The position numbers and the translations under genes were made by a program. From Phycisphaerales bacterium (lineage in GTDB: Bacteria > Planctomycetota > Phycisphaerae > Phycisphaerales > UBA1924): a stretch of DNA of 64,000 nt. The notes beneath the pieces are model-generated. The model had not been told where the DNA came from, made no database searches, and saw only the letters and a program-made list of their open reading frames with translations. The stretch covers positions 1 to 64,000 of the forward strand of contig JADLBU010000118.1 in NCBI GenBank assembly GCA_020847535.1, given 5' to 3'. Below are positions 26,385 through 34,516 of this stretch, one piece after another (the first letter of the stretch is position 1; each line of letters starts with the position of its first letter).

Positions 26385-27809
26385 ATGATCCACCCGCCGC
26401 CCCAACATCGGCGCCACCCGAGATAACACCGCCTCCAGCGTCTTCCGATCCTTCGCCTCCGCATTCAACCGCAAGAGCGGCTCGGTATTGCTCTTCCGCA
26501 CATTCAACCAGAACCCATCCGTCGCGAAGCAATCGATCGTGATCCCATCCAGGTCATCGATCTGACCCTTCCCCAGAAAAGCCTTCCGCAGCTCGATGAT
26601 CGCCGCATCCTTGTCTTCAATCGTGAAGTTGATCTCACCCGACTGCGGATACCGCGCGATCGGCGTGATCAACTGGCTCATCTTCTTCCCAGTCTTCGCG
26701 AGGATCGACAGCACCACCGCCATCGCGATCGCCCCCGAATCCGCGTTGAAGTTGTCCCGGAAGTAGAAGTGCCCCGACAGCTCCCCGCCGAAGATCCCCT
26801 TGTGCTCGCTCATCCCCGCCTTCATGAACACGTGACCCACCCGCCCTCGCACCGGCTTCCCACCCGCCGCCTTCACCTCTTCCTCCACCGCCTTGGTCGA
26901 GCGCAGGTCGTACATCACCGCCGCGCCGGGGTTCTTCGCGAGCATGTGCTTGGCGACCAGCGCGGTCAGGTGATCGCACCCAACAATCTGCCCCATCTCA
27001 TCCACCACCACGCACCGGTCCGCATCCCCATCAAAGCACAGCCCCAGATCCGCCTTCTCCGCGACCACCGCGCCCTGCAGCTGCCGCAGGTTCGCCGCGA
27101 CCAGCGGGTTGGGCTCGTGCGCGAACTGGTTCTTGGTGTTCTCAAAATTCAATTCAACGATCGTGAGCCCCGGCACCGCGGCGATCCCCGCCGACTTCGC
27201 AAGTGCAGCGCCGAAGACACGCGGAACCATAGTCCCCGCCATCCCGTTGCTCGCATCGATCACGACCTTCAGCTTCGCCCCGCCCAGATCCAGGAACGAC
27301 CGCACGTGCTTCACGTACGCCGGCCACAGGTCGCGCTGCTCCGTCCGACCCTTCCCCGGCACCAGCGTCACCTTGTCCACCATCGCCGCGTGCTTGCGAA
27401 TGTCGGCGAGCCCCGTCGATTCACCAACCGGCTTGGCCTTGCGCTTCGAAACCTTGAACCCGTTGTACTGCGGCGGATTGTGGCTCGCCGTCACCATCAC
27501 CCCGCCCGCGCAATCCAGGTGATTGATCGCAAAGTAGATCATCGAGGTGTCTACCAGCCCCACATCGATCACGTTCCCGCCGTGATCCGTGACCCCCTGG
27601 ATCAACGCCTTCGACAGCGAAGGGCTGCTCGACCGCATGTCCCGACCCACCACGATGTTGTGCATCATCGGGCTCGTCTCGCCCGCCGCCTGCGCATCGT
27701 GCAGCAGGTACTTCGAGCACCCGTACCCGATCTGCCAGCCAAGGTTCTCGTTGAGCGGATCGGGATACGTCCCGCGAACGTCGTAGGCCTTAAAGACTCT
27801 GCCGAGCAT
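26382..27809 (-). CDS. manB: Phosphomannomutase / phosphoglucomutase
   Basis: 475 residues from ATG 27809. Alpha-D-phosphohexomutase with all four signatures: the phosphoserine loop VMVTASHNPPQYNGFK (about 104-119), the metal loop GLCFDGDADRCVV (about 256-268), the sugar loop GIFGGELSGHFYFRD (about 339-353) and the phosphate loop NVRKSNTEPLLRLN (about 440-453). It interconverts mannose or glucose 6- and 1-phosphates, feeding GDP-mannose or UDP-glucose synthesis for glycans. The last codon pair GAT CAT is followed by TAG, which lies inside the terminal repeat of the MITE-like element, so the natural C-terminus may have been altered. Confidence 0.93.
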   Translation of the reverse strand: MLGRVFKAYDVRGTYPDPLNENLGWQIGYGCSKYLLHDAQAAGETSPMMHNIVVGRDMRSSSPSLSKALIQGVTDHGGNVIDVGLVDTSMIYFAINHLDCAGGVMVTASHNPPQYNGFKVSKRKAKPVGESTGLADIRKHAAMVDKVTLVPGKGRTEQRDLWPAYVKHVRSFLDLGGAKLKVVIDASNGMAGTMVPRVFGAALAKSAGIAAVPGLTIVELNFENTKNQFAHEPNPLVAANLRQLQGAVVAEKADLGLCFDGDADRCVVVDEMGQIVGCDHLTALVAKHMLAKNPGAAVMYDLRSTKAVEEEVKAAGGKPVRGRVGHVFMKAGMSEHKGIFGGELSGHFYFRDNFNADSGAIAMAVVLSILAKTGKKMSQLITPIARYPQSGEINFTIEDKDAAIIELRKAFLGKGQIDDLDGITIDCFATDGFWLNVRKSNTEPLLRLNAEAKDRKTLEAVLSRVAPMLGRRVDH

Positions 27810-28107
27810 GCGAAAACTCCCATCCCTGAACAGGGTCGCAAGAGTAGCCCTTCAGACCCGAAAAACGCTTTCTGTACGTATTCTGATCGGCACCAAAACC
27901 CCTCGCCTCTCAGCCAATCCGCGGCATCCAGTCGATATTTGATCGCACCAGCCCGCTCCCTTCACGGATATCGGTTGGCATCACCCTCCTCCCGATCCGC
28001 CAATGATTTCGATGGAGGGCCGGACTCGCGTCCAAGGGGGTCTCGTTGAACGCAGAACGCCCACCGCTCACCGCTCATCTCGCGTGGCACACGCGCGGAG
28101 TCGAGTG
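27810..28107. other. Divergent intergenic region
   Basis: About 300 bases between the divergent manB and TIR genes; no gene or repeat recognised. The promoters of both genes should lie here. Confidence 0.4.
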
Positions 28108-29961
28108 ATGCACGATGTCTTCATCAGCCACTCCTCCAAGGACAAGGCGCTCGCCGATCGCCTCGTCTCCGGTCTCGAAGCCGGCGGTGTCCGCTGCTGG
28201 ATCGCCCCGCGCGACATCCCACGCGGTGAAGCCTGGGCCGCACAGATCGTCCGCGCCATCGAAGGCACTCCCATCTTCCTCCTGGTCTTCACCTCACACT
28301 CCAACGAGTCCGACCAGGTCATCCGCGAAGTCACGCTCGCCGTCGAATCACGCTCCCACGTCATCCCCGTCCGCTTCGACGCCGTCCCCTTCTCCAGCAA
28401 CCTCAAGTACTTCCTCTCACTCACGCAGTGGTACGATGCCTCACAGGATTTCCAGCAGGACCAGCTCGGCGATCTCGTCGCACGACTCCGCGGTGTGCTT
28501 GCCAACACCAAGGGCGGCGATGCCGGCCCCGCCGCCACCGTCTACCGCTCCGCACGCTCCCTCTCCCGCGACAGCGGGAGAGATGCCGAGGCTTTGCGAG
28601 GCGGTGAGGGCTCCCCATCTACACCTTCTACAACGCCCGCGAATTCCACCCCCACGCAACGCCTCTCCCATCGCCGACTGAAGAAGATCCAGCCCCCGAT
28701 CAAGCGCTTCCCCTACGCGTTTGCCTTCCTCCTCCTCTCGATCGCGCTCGCTGCCACCGCCGTCGCCTACAAGATCCTCACCTCCCCCAAGCCTCACCAA
28801 GAGCCCAGGTTCGCACAAGCCCCCGCCGAGACACTCCCAACCAACGACCCCGGCACCACAACCCACACCGAACCGAAGCCCGAACCCAAACCCCAGCCCG
28901 AGCCTAAAGCCCCCGACAGGCTCCAGGACACCCCTCAAGAATCCCCACAAAAACAGGACCAACCCAAGGACCAACCACAACACAAGCCCGAGGATCCCAA
29001 GCAACCCCCGCCCGATTCACCACCACGCCGCCGCCCAGATCCCAGCACCACCATCACCCCCGATCGCACCAACCCCGGCTCGCGTGACCTCTCCCCCGCT
29101 CAGCTCGCCGACCTCAACACGCTCCTCGATGGCTACGCGCGCCGCCCGCTGATGGTGTTCGCACACACCCCGCTCAGGAACCCCACGCTCGCCGACGTCT
29201 CCCGCCTCGACTCACGCATCCTCGAGCGCCGCGATTCCAGCCTCGTCTTCGGCTCAACCACCAATCCCGAACGCTTCATCATCACCCCCGCCGGCTCGCT
29301 TCTCTTCCGAGGCATCGGCCTCCCCACCACCGCTTCCGACGATGCCATCCACTTCTCGCGACTCACCGAGCGCGATACCGTCATCATGGCCAAGCGCAAC
29401 CTGATCTCCCAGGGCACCGATGTCTGGCGCGGCGAGCGCAGCGATGGCGGTGTCATCTACCTGGCGATCCTCCCCACCGGAGTCTCCCCCGCCAACCGCA
29501 CCACCACAATCTCCGAACCCCGCCGAATCCCCGCCGCCGCGATCCCCGAGATCATCCCCTTCGATGCCGTCATGTCCGACAGCCTCGGCATCCCCATACC
29601 CCGCATGCGTGAAGGGACCAAGCTCACCATCGACGGCGCTGCCTTCCTCCAGGAGATCGCCGTCAAAGAAGGCCTCAAGTCCAGCGTCGCGCTCGTCGCC
29701 GATGCCTACGACGATCAGAAAAAGCCCACCATGGAGCGCCGAATCCTCGACAAGCTCGATCCCAAGAACCCCACCACCGCCTTCTCCTTCGAAGTCCCCA
29801 CGGGCACTACCTCCATCACCCTCTCCATGCTCTCCAACCCCGGCAAGTTCGCCACCCCCATCTGGGCCGGCGTCCGAATCACCATCGCCCGCGATCGCAC
29901 CGCACCGACCACCCCTACCCGCGACCTCACCGTCACCCCCGATCGCCGCCCTGCCCGCTAA
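28108..29961 (+). CDS. TIR-domain transmembrane protein with Pro-rich exported region
   Basis: 617 residues from ATG 28108; the upstream in-frame ATG at 28003 gives a leader without protein character. Residues 1-130 are a TIR domain (MHDVFISHSSKDKALADRLV, GGVRCWIAPRDIPRGEAWAA, FTSHSNESDQVIREVTLAVE). Bacterial TIRs bind or cleave NAD and act in signalling or phage defence, but no effector is seen here. Residues about 150-185 are encoded by dispersed repeat copy B3. One membrane helix follows (FAFLLLSIALAATAVAYKIL, about 205-228), then a Pro/Lys/Gln-rich stretch to about 330, and a C-terminal beta-rich domain of unknown family (about 335-617). Topology suggests TIR inside and the large domain outside. 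Confidence 0.8.
   Translation: MHDVFISHSSKDKALADRLVSGLEAGGVRCWIAPRDIPRGEAWAAQIVRAIEGTPIFLLVFTSHSNESDQVIREVTLAVESRSHVIPVRFDAVPFSSNLKYFLSLTQWYDASQDFQQDQLGDLVARLRGVLANTKGGDAGPAATVYRSARSLSRDSGRDAEALRGGEGSPSTPSTTPANSTPTQRLSHRRLKKIQPPIKRFPYAFAFLLLSIALAATAVAYKILTSPKPHQEPRFAQAPAETLPTNDPGTTTHTEPKPEPKPQPEPKAPDRLQDTPQESPQKQDQPKDQPQHKPEDPKQPPPDSPPRRRPDPSTTITPDRTNPGSRDLSPAQLADLNTLLDGYARRPLMVFAHTPLRNPTLADVSRLDSRILERRDSSLVFGSTTNPERFIITPAGSLLFRGIGLPTTASDDAIHFSRLTERDTVIMAKRNLISQGTDVWRGERSDGGVIYLAILPTGVSPANRTTTISEPRRIPAAAIPEIIPFDAVMSDSLGIPIPRMREGTKLTIDGAAFLQEIAVKEGLKSSVALVADAYDDQKKPTMERRILDKLDPKNPTTAFSFEVPTGTTSITLSMLSNPGKFATPIWAGVRITIARDRTAPTTPTRDLTVTPDRRPAR
28558..28655. repeat. Dispersed GAGGCGGTGAGGGCT repeat, copy B3, in frame inside the TIR gene
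   Basis: Contains GCGGGAGAGATGCCGAGGCT, TTGCGAGGCGGTGAGGGCTC and ATCTACACCTTCTACAACGC. It reads as RDAEALRGGEGSPSTPSTTP, the same frame as copy B4 in flgA (RVAEAPRGGDGSASTPSPT). It falls in the linker between the TIR domain and the membrane helix. Confidence 0.85.
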
Positions 29962-29969
29962 CTATCTCT

Positions 29970-30060
29970 CTACGTCCCCGCGTCCCCGCGTCTCCCCCCA
30001 CTGCCCATCCCCCACCCCCACTGCCCCTCTCTATCTACCTCCTCCATCCCTACCCTCCCC
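29970..30060. repeat. Short octamer array F2 and C-rich spacer
   Basis: ACGTCCCCGCGTCCCCGCGT (from 29971) is a short version of the 25738 array. The rest is a C-rich spacer up to the FmdB-like gene. Confidence 0.6.
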
Positions 30061-30061
30061 C

Positions 30062-30301
30062 ATGCCCATCTACGAATACACCTGCCACGAAGATGGCTCC
30101 GTCATCGAGTTGATCCGCCCCATGGCGCAAGCCGATGCCCCAGTTGAAGATCCATCCGGCAAGGGCCGAACCTTCACCCGCACGCACTCCACCTTCCAGA
30201 CCGGCAGCTCAGCCTCCTCTTCATCCCTCCCTCAGTCCTCCCACATCCATTCCGGATCCTGCGGCTGCGGCAAACCGCGCGGCTCCTGCTCCAATAACTG
30301 A
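30062..30301 (+). CDS. FmdB-type small zinc-ribbon-like protein, atypical
   Basis: 79 residues from ATG 30062. It begins MPIYEYTCHEDG, the hallmark of FmdB-family regulatory zinc ribbons, but the second cysteine of the first CxxC is missing (CHEDG) and the usual middle CPxCG is absent. Cysteines instead cluster at the C-terminus (SGSCGCGKPRGSC). Planctomycete relatives often show this C-terminal SCGC tail. Function of the family is not settled. It sits alone between the TIR gene and the flagellar genes. Confidence 0.7.
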   Translation: MPIYEYTCHEDGSVIELIRPMAQADAPVEDPSGKGRTFTRTHSTFQTGSSASSSSLPQSSHIHSGSCGCGKPRGSCSNN

Positions 30302-30368
30302 CCCGCGCAATCCGTGCGCACCCCAAGCATGCGACCCCTCGCCCCCGCTCCCTCCAGAGCGTGCGGTA

Positions 30369-30420
30369 TTCCCCGCTTCGAATTTGAGCTTTGCTCCTTT
30401 GAGCTTTGAGCCTTCCCCAC
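30369..30420. repeat. TTTGCCC-type dispersed repeat, copy D1
   Basis: GAATTTGAGCTTTGCTCCTT and repeated TTTGAGC units, upstream of flgF. Related units occur at 32122, 34402, 41118 and 48383-48478. Confidence 0.5.
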
Positions 30421-30454
30421 TGGCACGCCGCTTGTGTACCCGCACCACAAGCGC

Positions 30455-31234
30455 ATGAACTACGGACTCCAAATCTCCGCCTCCGGCGCACAGACCGCCC
30501 TCTATCGCCAGGATGTGTTCGCCAACAACCTCGCCAACATCAACACCGTCGGCTTCAAGCCCGACATCCCCTCCGCTCGCCAGCGGCCCGCCGTCCGCCA
30601 GGAGGACAACCTCCCCTTCCTCCCCTCCAACGACCTCCTCGAGCGTCTCGGCGGCGGCCTCCAGCTCGCCACCCCCCGCACCAGCTTCGAGCAGGGCTCC
30701 CTCGAATCCACCTCCAGCCCCCTCGACCTGGCGATCAAGGGCGATGGCTTCTTCCTCGTCCGAGCCGCCACCTCCGACAGCACCGATCGCCTGCGCCTCA
30801 CCCGCGATGGCGCCATGACCCTCGATGGCAACGGCCGGCTCGTCCTCGCCGGCACCGGCATGCCGGTCCTCGATGTCCAGAATCGCCCCATCCAGCTCGA
30901 CACCACCGCCAACATCACCGTCGGCGCTGATGCCGTCATCCGGCAGGATGGCATCGAGGTCGCCCAGCTCCGAATCGTCGATGTCCCCGACCGCACCCGC
31001 CTCACCAAGGTCGGCAAGAACCTCTACAACGCCCCCGCCGATGCCATCAGCAGCGCCGCCACCGCCACCGGCGCCGTCGTCCAGTTCTCCGTCGAACGCT
31101 CCGCCGTCGATTCCATCAACGCACTCATGGACATGCAGGATGCCGGACGAAGCGTCCAGGCAAACCTCGCCATGATCCGCTCCCAGGATCGCCTCCTCGA
31201 ACGCGCCATCGGTCAGTTCGGACGAGTCGCCTGA
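30455..31234 (+). CDS. flgF: Flagellar basal-body proximal rod protein FlgF
   Basis: 259 residues from ATG 30455 (the frame opens at 30434). The N-terminal rod signature is ALYRQDVFANNLANINTVGF (about 15-34). The middle has SSPLDLAIKGDGFFLVRAAT, the D1-domain motif of hook/rod proteins. The C-terminus is a heptad helix, VDSINALMDMQDAGRSVQAN. FlgF is a proximal rod subunit crossing the periplasm and is exported by the flagellar type III system, so it has no Sec signal. It is first in the run flgF-flgG-flgA-flgH, the usual order in many bacteria. Confidence 0.93.
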   Translation: MNYGLQISASGAQTALYRQDVFANNLANINTVGFKPDIPSARQRPAVRQEDNLPFLPSNDLLERLGGGLQLATPRTSFEQGSLESTSSPLDLAIKGDGFFLVRAATSDSTDRLRLTRDGAMTLDGNGRLVLAGTGMPVLDVQNRPIQLDTTANITVGADAVIRQDGIEVAQLRIVDVPDRTRLTKVGKNLYNAPADAISSAATATGAVVQFSVERSAVDSINALMDMQDAGRSVQANLAMIRSQDRLLERAIGQFGRVA

Positions 31235-31273
31235 CCCAACCCCCACAACACCCCCACCACCCAAGGACCACGC

Positions 31274-32080
31274 ATGGCGATCATCGCCCTTCAATCCGCC
31301 TCCACCGGCCTCTCCGCCCTCAACACCGCCCTCGATGTGACCGCCAACAACCTCGCCAACGTCAACACCCCCGGCTTCAAGCAGAGCCGCGCCAACTTCC
31401 AGGATCTCCTCTACATCGAACGCGCACAGCCCGGCACCGAGAACGCCAACGGCGATCAGAGACCCACCGGCCTCTACGTCGGCCTCGGTGTCAAGGTCTC
31501 CGGCACCCAGCAGAACTTCGAGCAAGGCGCCCCCCAGGCCACCGGCCGCGTCCTCGATGTCATGGTCCAGGGCAACGGCTTCTTCCGCGTCTCAACCGAG
31601 AACGAGATGGGCGGCGGCACCGGCTACACCCGCGCTGGCAATTTCACCCTCAACTCCGAGGGTGAGATCGTCATGGCCAACGACCAGGGTCGCCGACTCC
31701 AGCCCGTCATCCAGGTCCCCGACGATGCCGAGCACATCGACATCTCCGCCAGCGGCGAGGTCACCGTCACCGTCCCCGGCGAGATCGAACCCCGCCAGGT
31801 CGGCCAGCTCGAACTCACCACCTTCATCAACCCCAGCGGCCTTGAGCAGCTCGGCGAGAACCTCCTCGGAGAGACCGCCGCCTCCGGCCCCCCCCAGAAC
31901 GGCGAACCCGGCACAGACAACCGCGGCCGGCTCCTCCAGGGCTTCCTCGAATCCTCAAACGTCGATCCCACGCGCGAACTCATCGAACTCATACGAACCC
32001 AGCGCGCCTTCGACATGAACAGCCAAACCATCCGAGCCGCCGACGAAGTCCTCCGAACCGTCTCTCAACTCCGCCAGTAA
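31274..32080 (+). CDS. flgG: Flagellar basal-body distal rod protein FlgG
   Basis: 268 residues from ATG 31274, standard FlgG length. Signatures: ALQSASTGLSALNTALDVTA then NNLANVNTPGFKQSRANFQD (about 24-43), the FlgG-specific GLYVGLGVKVSGTQQNFEQG (about 71-90), MVQGNGFFRV, and a C-terminal DPTRELIELIRTQRAFDMNS. FlgG builds the distal rod inside the P and L rings. It starts 39 bases after flgF. Confidence 0.96.
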   Translation: MAIIALQSASTGLSALNTALDVTANNLANVNTPGFKQSRANFQDLLYIERAQPGTENANGDQRPTGLYVGLGVKVSGTQQNFEQGAPQATGRVLDVMVQGNGFFRVSTENEMGGGTGYTRAGNFTLNSEGEIVMANDQGRRLQPVIQVPDDAEHIDISASGEVTVTVPGEIEPRQVGQLELTTFINPSGLEQLGENLLGETAASGPPQNGEPGTDNRGRLLQGFLESSNVDPTRELIELIRTQRAFDMNSQTIRAADEVLRTVSQLRQ

Positions 32081-32085
32081 TCCGC

Positions 32086-32155
32086 CCCTAGTGCCCAGTG
32101 CCTAGTCCCCAGTGCCTTCCTGTTTGGTCTTTGCCCTTTGAATTTCGCCCTTTCC
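32086..32155. repeat. CCCAGTGCC and TTTGCCC repeats (E1, D2) ahead of flgA
   Basis: CCTAGTGCCCAGTGCCTAGT-type units (from 32088) are followed by GTTTGGTCTTTGCCCTTTGA and ATTTCGCCCTTT. The TTG start codon of flgA and its first codons lie inside this repeat. Confidence 0.7.
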
Positions 32156-33424
32156 ATCCTCGCCTCCTCCCTCCTCACCGCCTCCGCCCTCGCCGACGGC
32201 ACGATCGCCCTCCGCTCCACCGCTCGCCTCAACCCCTCCGAACCCCTCACCCTCTCCGCGATCGCCGACCTCTCCGGCCCCGATGCCATCCGCTGGGCCA
32301 CCCTCAACCTCGGCGACAAAGACGCCGACACCATCACCCTCGACAACATCCGCGAAGCGCTCCAGCAGCACCCCGACATTCACTGGGGCAAGCTCACCCT
32401 CCGCGGCTCATCCTGCACCATCATCCGCACCACGCCTCCTGCCCCAAGGCCGGTGTCGCTCAGCGTCGAGCCAGCCGCCACCCCCTCCGGCCCCACCCTC
32501 CGCTCCCTCGTCCAGTCACGCATCATCGACATGCTCAGCGCTTCTCCCGCCGATGTCCGCATCACCTTCGCCCAGCAGAACAACGAACTCCTCGACACAC
32601 CCACCACCGGCAGGATCGCCGAGATTCAGCCCATGGGCCGATCCGATCGCCTCACCCTCAGCATCCGCCTCTTCGAAGCCGACCGGATCATCGCCGATGC
32701 CTCCATCCGCGCAGATGTCCAGGTCCGCCGACAGGCCATGTTCGCCAAGGAACAGATCTCACGCGGCGAACCGATCACCGACTCCAACATCGCCCTCGAA
32801 TCACGCTGGCTCTCCATGACCGATGAGCCCGCCCCCGCCTCCGATGTCCTCTCCTCCGAAGCCCGCGGACGCATCCGCGCCGGACAGCTCATCACCATCC
32901 ACGACATCCAGGCCCCCGTCGTCGTCAAGAAGGGCGACCTCGTCAACGTCGATTGCCTCGCCGGAGCGATCGCCCTCCGCCGAACCATGCGCGCCACCGA
33001 ACAGGCCCGCGATCACGAAGTCATCACCCTCGAAGCCCTCACCGGCAAGGCCACCACCCGCGCCCGAATGAACGGCCCCGGCCGAGCCGTCATGATCGTC
33101 GATCAAGCTCACGAACTCGCCAACCAGCCGGCCGACCAGATCTCGGCCGCGCAGCGGCCAGCCTCCCCTCACTTCCCCCCCGGGAGAGTCGCCGAGGCTC
33201 CGCGAGGCGGTGATGGCTCCGCATCTACTCCTTCTCCAACCCTCATGAATCCCACGCTACCAACAGCCGCGCAGGCCCCCGTCCACACCGATCCCAGCAC
33301 CGCCCAAGTCGGCAGCATCCGCATCCAGAAGCGCACCCCCTCCAACGAAGGCAAGCGCCTCTCGAGATTCACCAAGCTCGCCGACCAACGCCTCGACACC
33401 GACACCAACGAGAACAAGAAGTAA
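32138..33424 (+). CDS. flgA: Flagella basal-body P-ring formation chaperone FlgA, extended
   Basis: 428 residues from TTG 32138; no ATG precedes the signal peptide NFALSILASSLLTASALADG. The SAF/FlgA region lies around residues 175-320: VRRQAMFAKEQISRGEPITD, SEARGRIRAGQLITIHDIQA and VVVKKGDLVNV, and NVDCLAGAIALRRTMRATEQ. FlgA helps FlgI assemble the P ring in the periplasm. Beyond residue about 325 there is an extra low-complexity tail of about 100 residues, part of which is encoded by dispersed repeat B4 (RVAEAPRGGDGSASTPSPT, about 350-368). A normal FlgA ends near the SAF domain. It starts 58 bases after flgG. Confidence 0.85.
   Translation: MNFALSILASSLLTASALADGTIALRSTARLNPSEPLTLSAIADLSGPDAIRWATLNLGDKDADTITLDNIREALQQHPDIHWGKLTLRGSSCTIIRTTPPAPRPVSLSVEPAATPSGPTLRSLVQSRIIDMLSASPADVRITFAQQNNELLDTPTTGRIAEIQPMGRSDRLTLSIRLFEADRIIADASIRADVQVRRQAMFAKEQISRGEPITDSNIALESRWLSMTDEPAPASDVLSSEARGRIRAGQLITIHDIQAPVVVKKGDLVNVDCLAGAIALRRTMRATEQARDHEVITLEALTGKATTRARMNGPGRAVMIVDQAHELANQPADQISAAQRPASPHFPPGRVAEAPRGGDGSASTPSPTLMNPTLPTAAQAPVHTDPSTAQVGSIRIQKRTPSNEGKRLSRFTKLADQRLDTDTNENKK
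33172..33258. repeat. Dispersed GAGGCGGTGAGGGCT repeat, copy B4, in frame inside flgA
   Basis: CGGGAGAGTCGCCGAGGCTC, CGCGAGGCGGTGATGGCTCC and GCATCTACTCCTTCTCCAAC. Read in the same frame as copy B3 of the TIR gene. It lies in the non-conserved C-terminal tail of FlgA. Confidence 0.85.
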
Positions 33425-33430
33425 TGCTCT

Positions 33431-33540
33431 TGGTTCTGAGCCGCGAAGCGGCGCCTTTCGTCAGTCCAGGGCGCAAGCCCTGGGTGCAAACCAGCAAGAT
33501 CCCCGAGCCCTGAAAGGGCGCCCCTCTCGATCAACACTCG
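33431..33540. repeat. Hairpin repeat series (GGGCGCAAGCCC type), copy G1
   Basis: Three small hairpins in a row: GCCGCGAAGCGGCG, CCAGGGCGCAAGCCCTGG and AGCCCTGAAAGGGCG. The same style recurs at 35275-35335 and, inverted, at 46424-46510. It fills the gap between flgA and flgH. Confidence 0.7.
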
Positions 33541-33565
33541 ACTCACACACGCCGGACAACCCAAC

Positions 33566-34258
33566 ATGAAGCACACAACAACCACCCGCCTCACCGCGCT
33601 CGCCATCCTCTCCATCCCCACCGCCGCCTCCGCCCAATCCCTCTTCCAGCGCCAGGCCGAGGTCGCCACCACCCCCGACGGCAAGCCCGACCCCCAGGCC
33701 CCCATCCGCGAGATGAGCCTCACCTACACCGAGGCCCCGCCCCCGCGCTCCATCCAGATCAACGACCTCATCACCATCATCATCGACGAGACCAGCAAGC
33801 AGAAGAGCGAGCAGGTCCTCGACAACAAGAAGGACTACGACTGGGCCGCCGCGATCAAGAAGTTCCCGAGCCTCAAGCACATGATCGACGGTGAGCTCCA
33901 GACCGGCGACAGCGATCCCGTCGTCGAGCTCGAATTGGGCAACCACAACAAGTTCAAGGGCGATGGCTCCTTCGAACGCACCGACCGCTTCTCCGCACGC
34001 ATTCAGGCAAAGGTCATCGATGTCAAGCCCAACGGAACCCTTGTCCTCGAAGCCAGCAAGATGATCGCCAGCGGCGAAGAAAAGCAGTCCATCGTCCTCT
34101 CGGGTGTCTGCCGCAAGGAAGACATCACCGATGCCAACACCCTCCTCTCCACCCAGCTCGCCGATCTCACCATCATCACCAAGCAGGAAGGCGAAGTAAA
34201 AGACACCGCCACCAAGGGCCTCATCCCCAAGGTCCTCGAAACCCTCTTCAACTTCTGA
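33566..34258 (+). CDS. flgH: Flagellar L-ring protein FlgH
   Basis: 230 residues from ATG 33566. A Sec signal peptide ends at ASAQS (about residue 24); there is no lipobox cysteine, unlike enteric FlgH. The FlgH core follows: RSIQINDLITIIIDETSKQK (about 61-80), GDGSFERTDRFSARIQAKVI (about 132-151), DVKPNGTLVLEASKMI and the ending LIPKVLETLFNF. FlgH forms the outer-membrane L ring around the rod. flgI, which usually follows, is absent; the flagellar run stops here with a terminator. Confidence 0.92.
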   Translation: MKHTTTTRLTALAILSIPTAASAQSLFQRQAEVATTPDGKPDPQAPIREMSLTYTEAPPPRSIQINDLITIIIDETSKQKSEQVLDNKKDYDWAAAIKKFPSLKHMIDGELQTGDSDPVVELELGNHNKFKGDGSFERTDRFSARIQAKVIDVKPNGTLVLEASKMIASGEEKQSIVLSGVCRKEDITDANTLLSTQLADLTIITKQEGEVKDTATKGLIPKVLETLFNF

Positions 34259-34369
34259 TCCCCCACACAACCGTGTCGTGGTAGGCGGGCTCTACTGTCT
34301 TTCTTCTATCTCACTTTCCATCGACTCCCACCTGCCACGCTCCCGCCCCAAATCTCACACCAATCAAAG

Positions 34370-34401
34370 AACGACGCCTCCCCCGAAGCGTCGTTTCTGT
34401 T
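34370..34401 (+). terminator. Terminator after flgH
   Basis: AACGACGC (34370-34377) pairs with GCGTCGTT (34388-34395), then TTCTGTTT. It lies about 110 bases after flgH and ends the flagellar run. Confidence 0.75.
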
Positions 34402-34510
34402 TGTCCTATGTGCCCCTTGAACTTTGCCCTTTGGATTTTCTAAAGGCTGTCCCTAAACCTCGTGAACGGCTTTGAAACTGAACGCGAAACCCGGGTTTAG
34501 GGATAGGCTC
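34402..34510. repeat. TTTGCCC repeat D3 and MITE-like hairpin H
   Basis: CCCCTTGAACTTTGCCCTTT (from 34413) is a D-family copy. Next to it GTCCCTAAACC (34449-34459) and GGTTTAGGGA (34494-34503) form inverted ends of an approx. 65-base hairpin element, with partly matching outer bases (AGGCT at both ends). Confidence 0.65.
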
Positions 34511-34516
34511 TACTAA

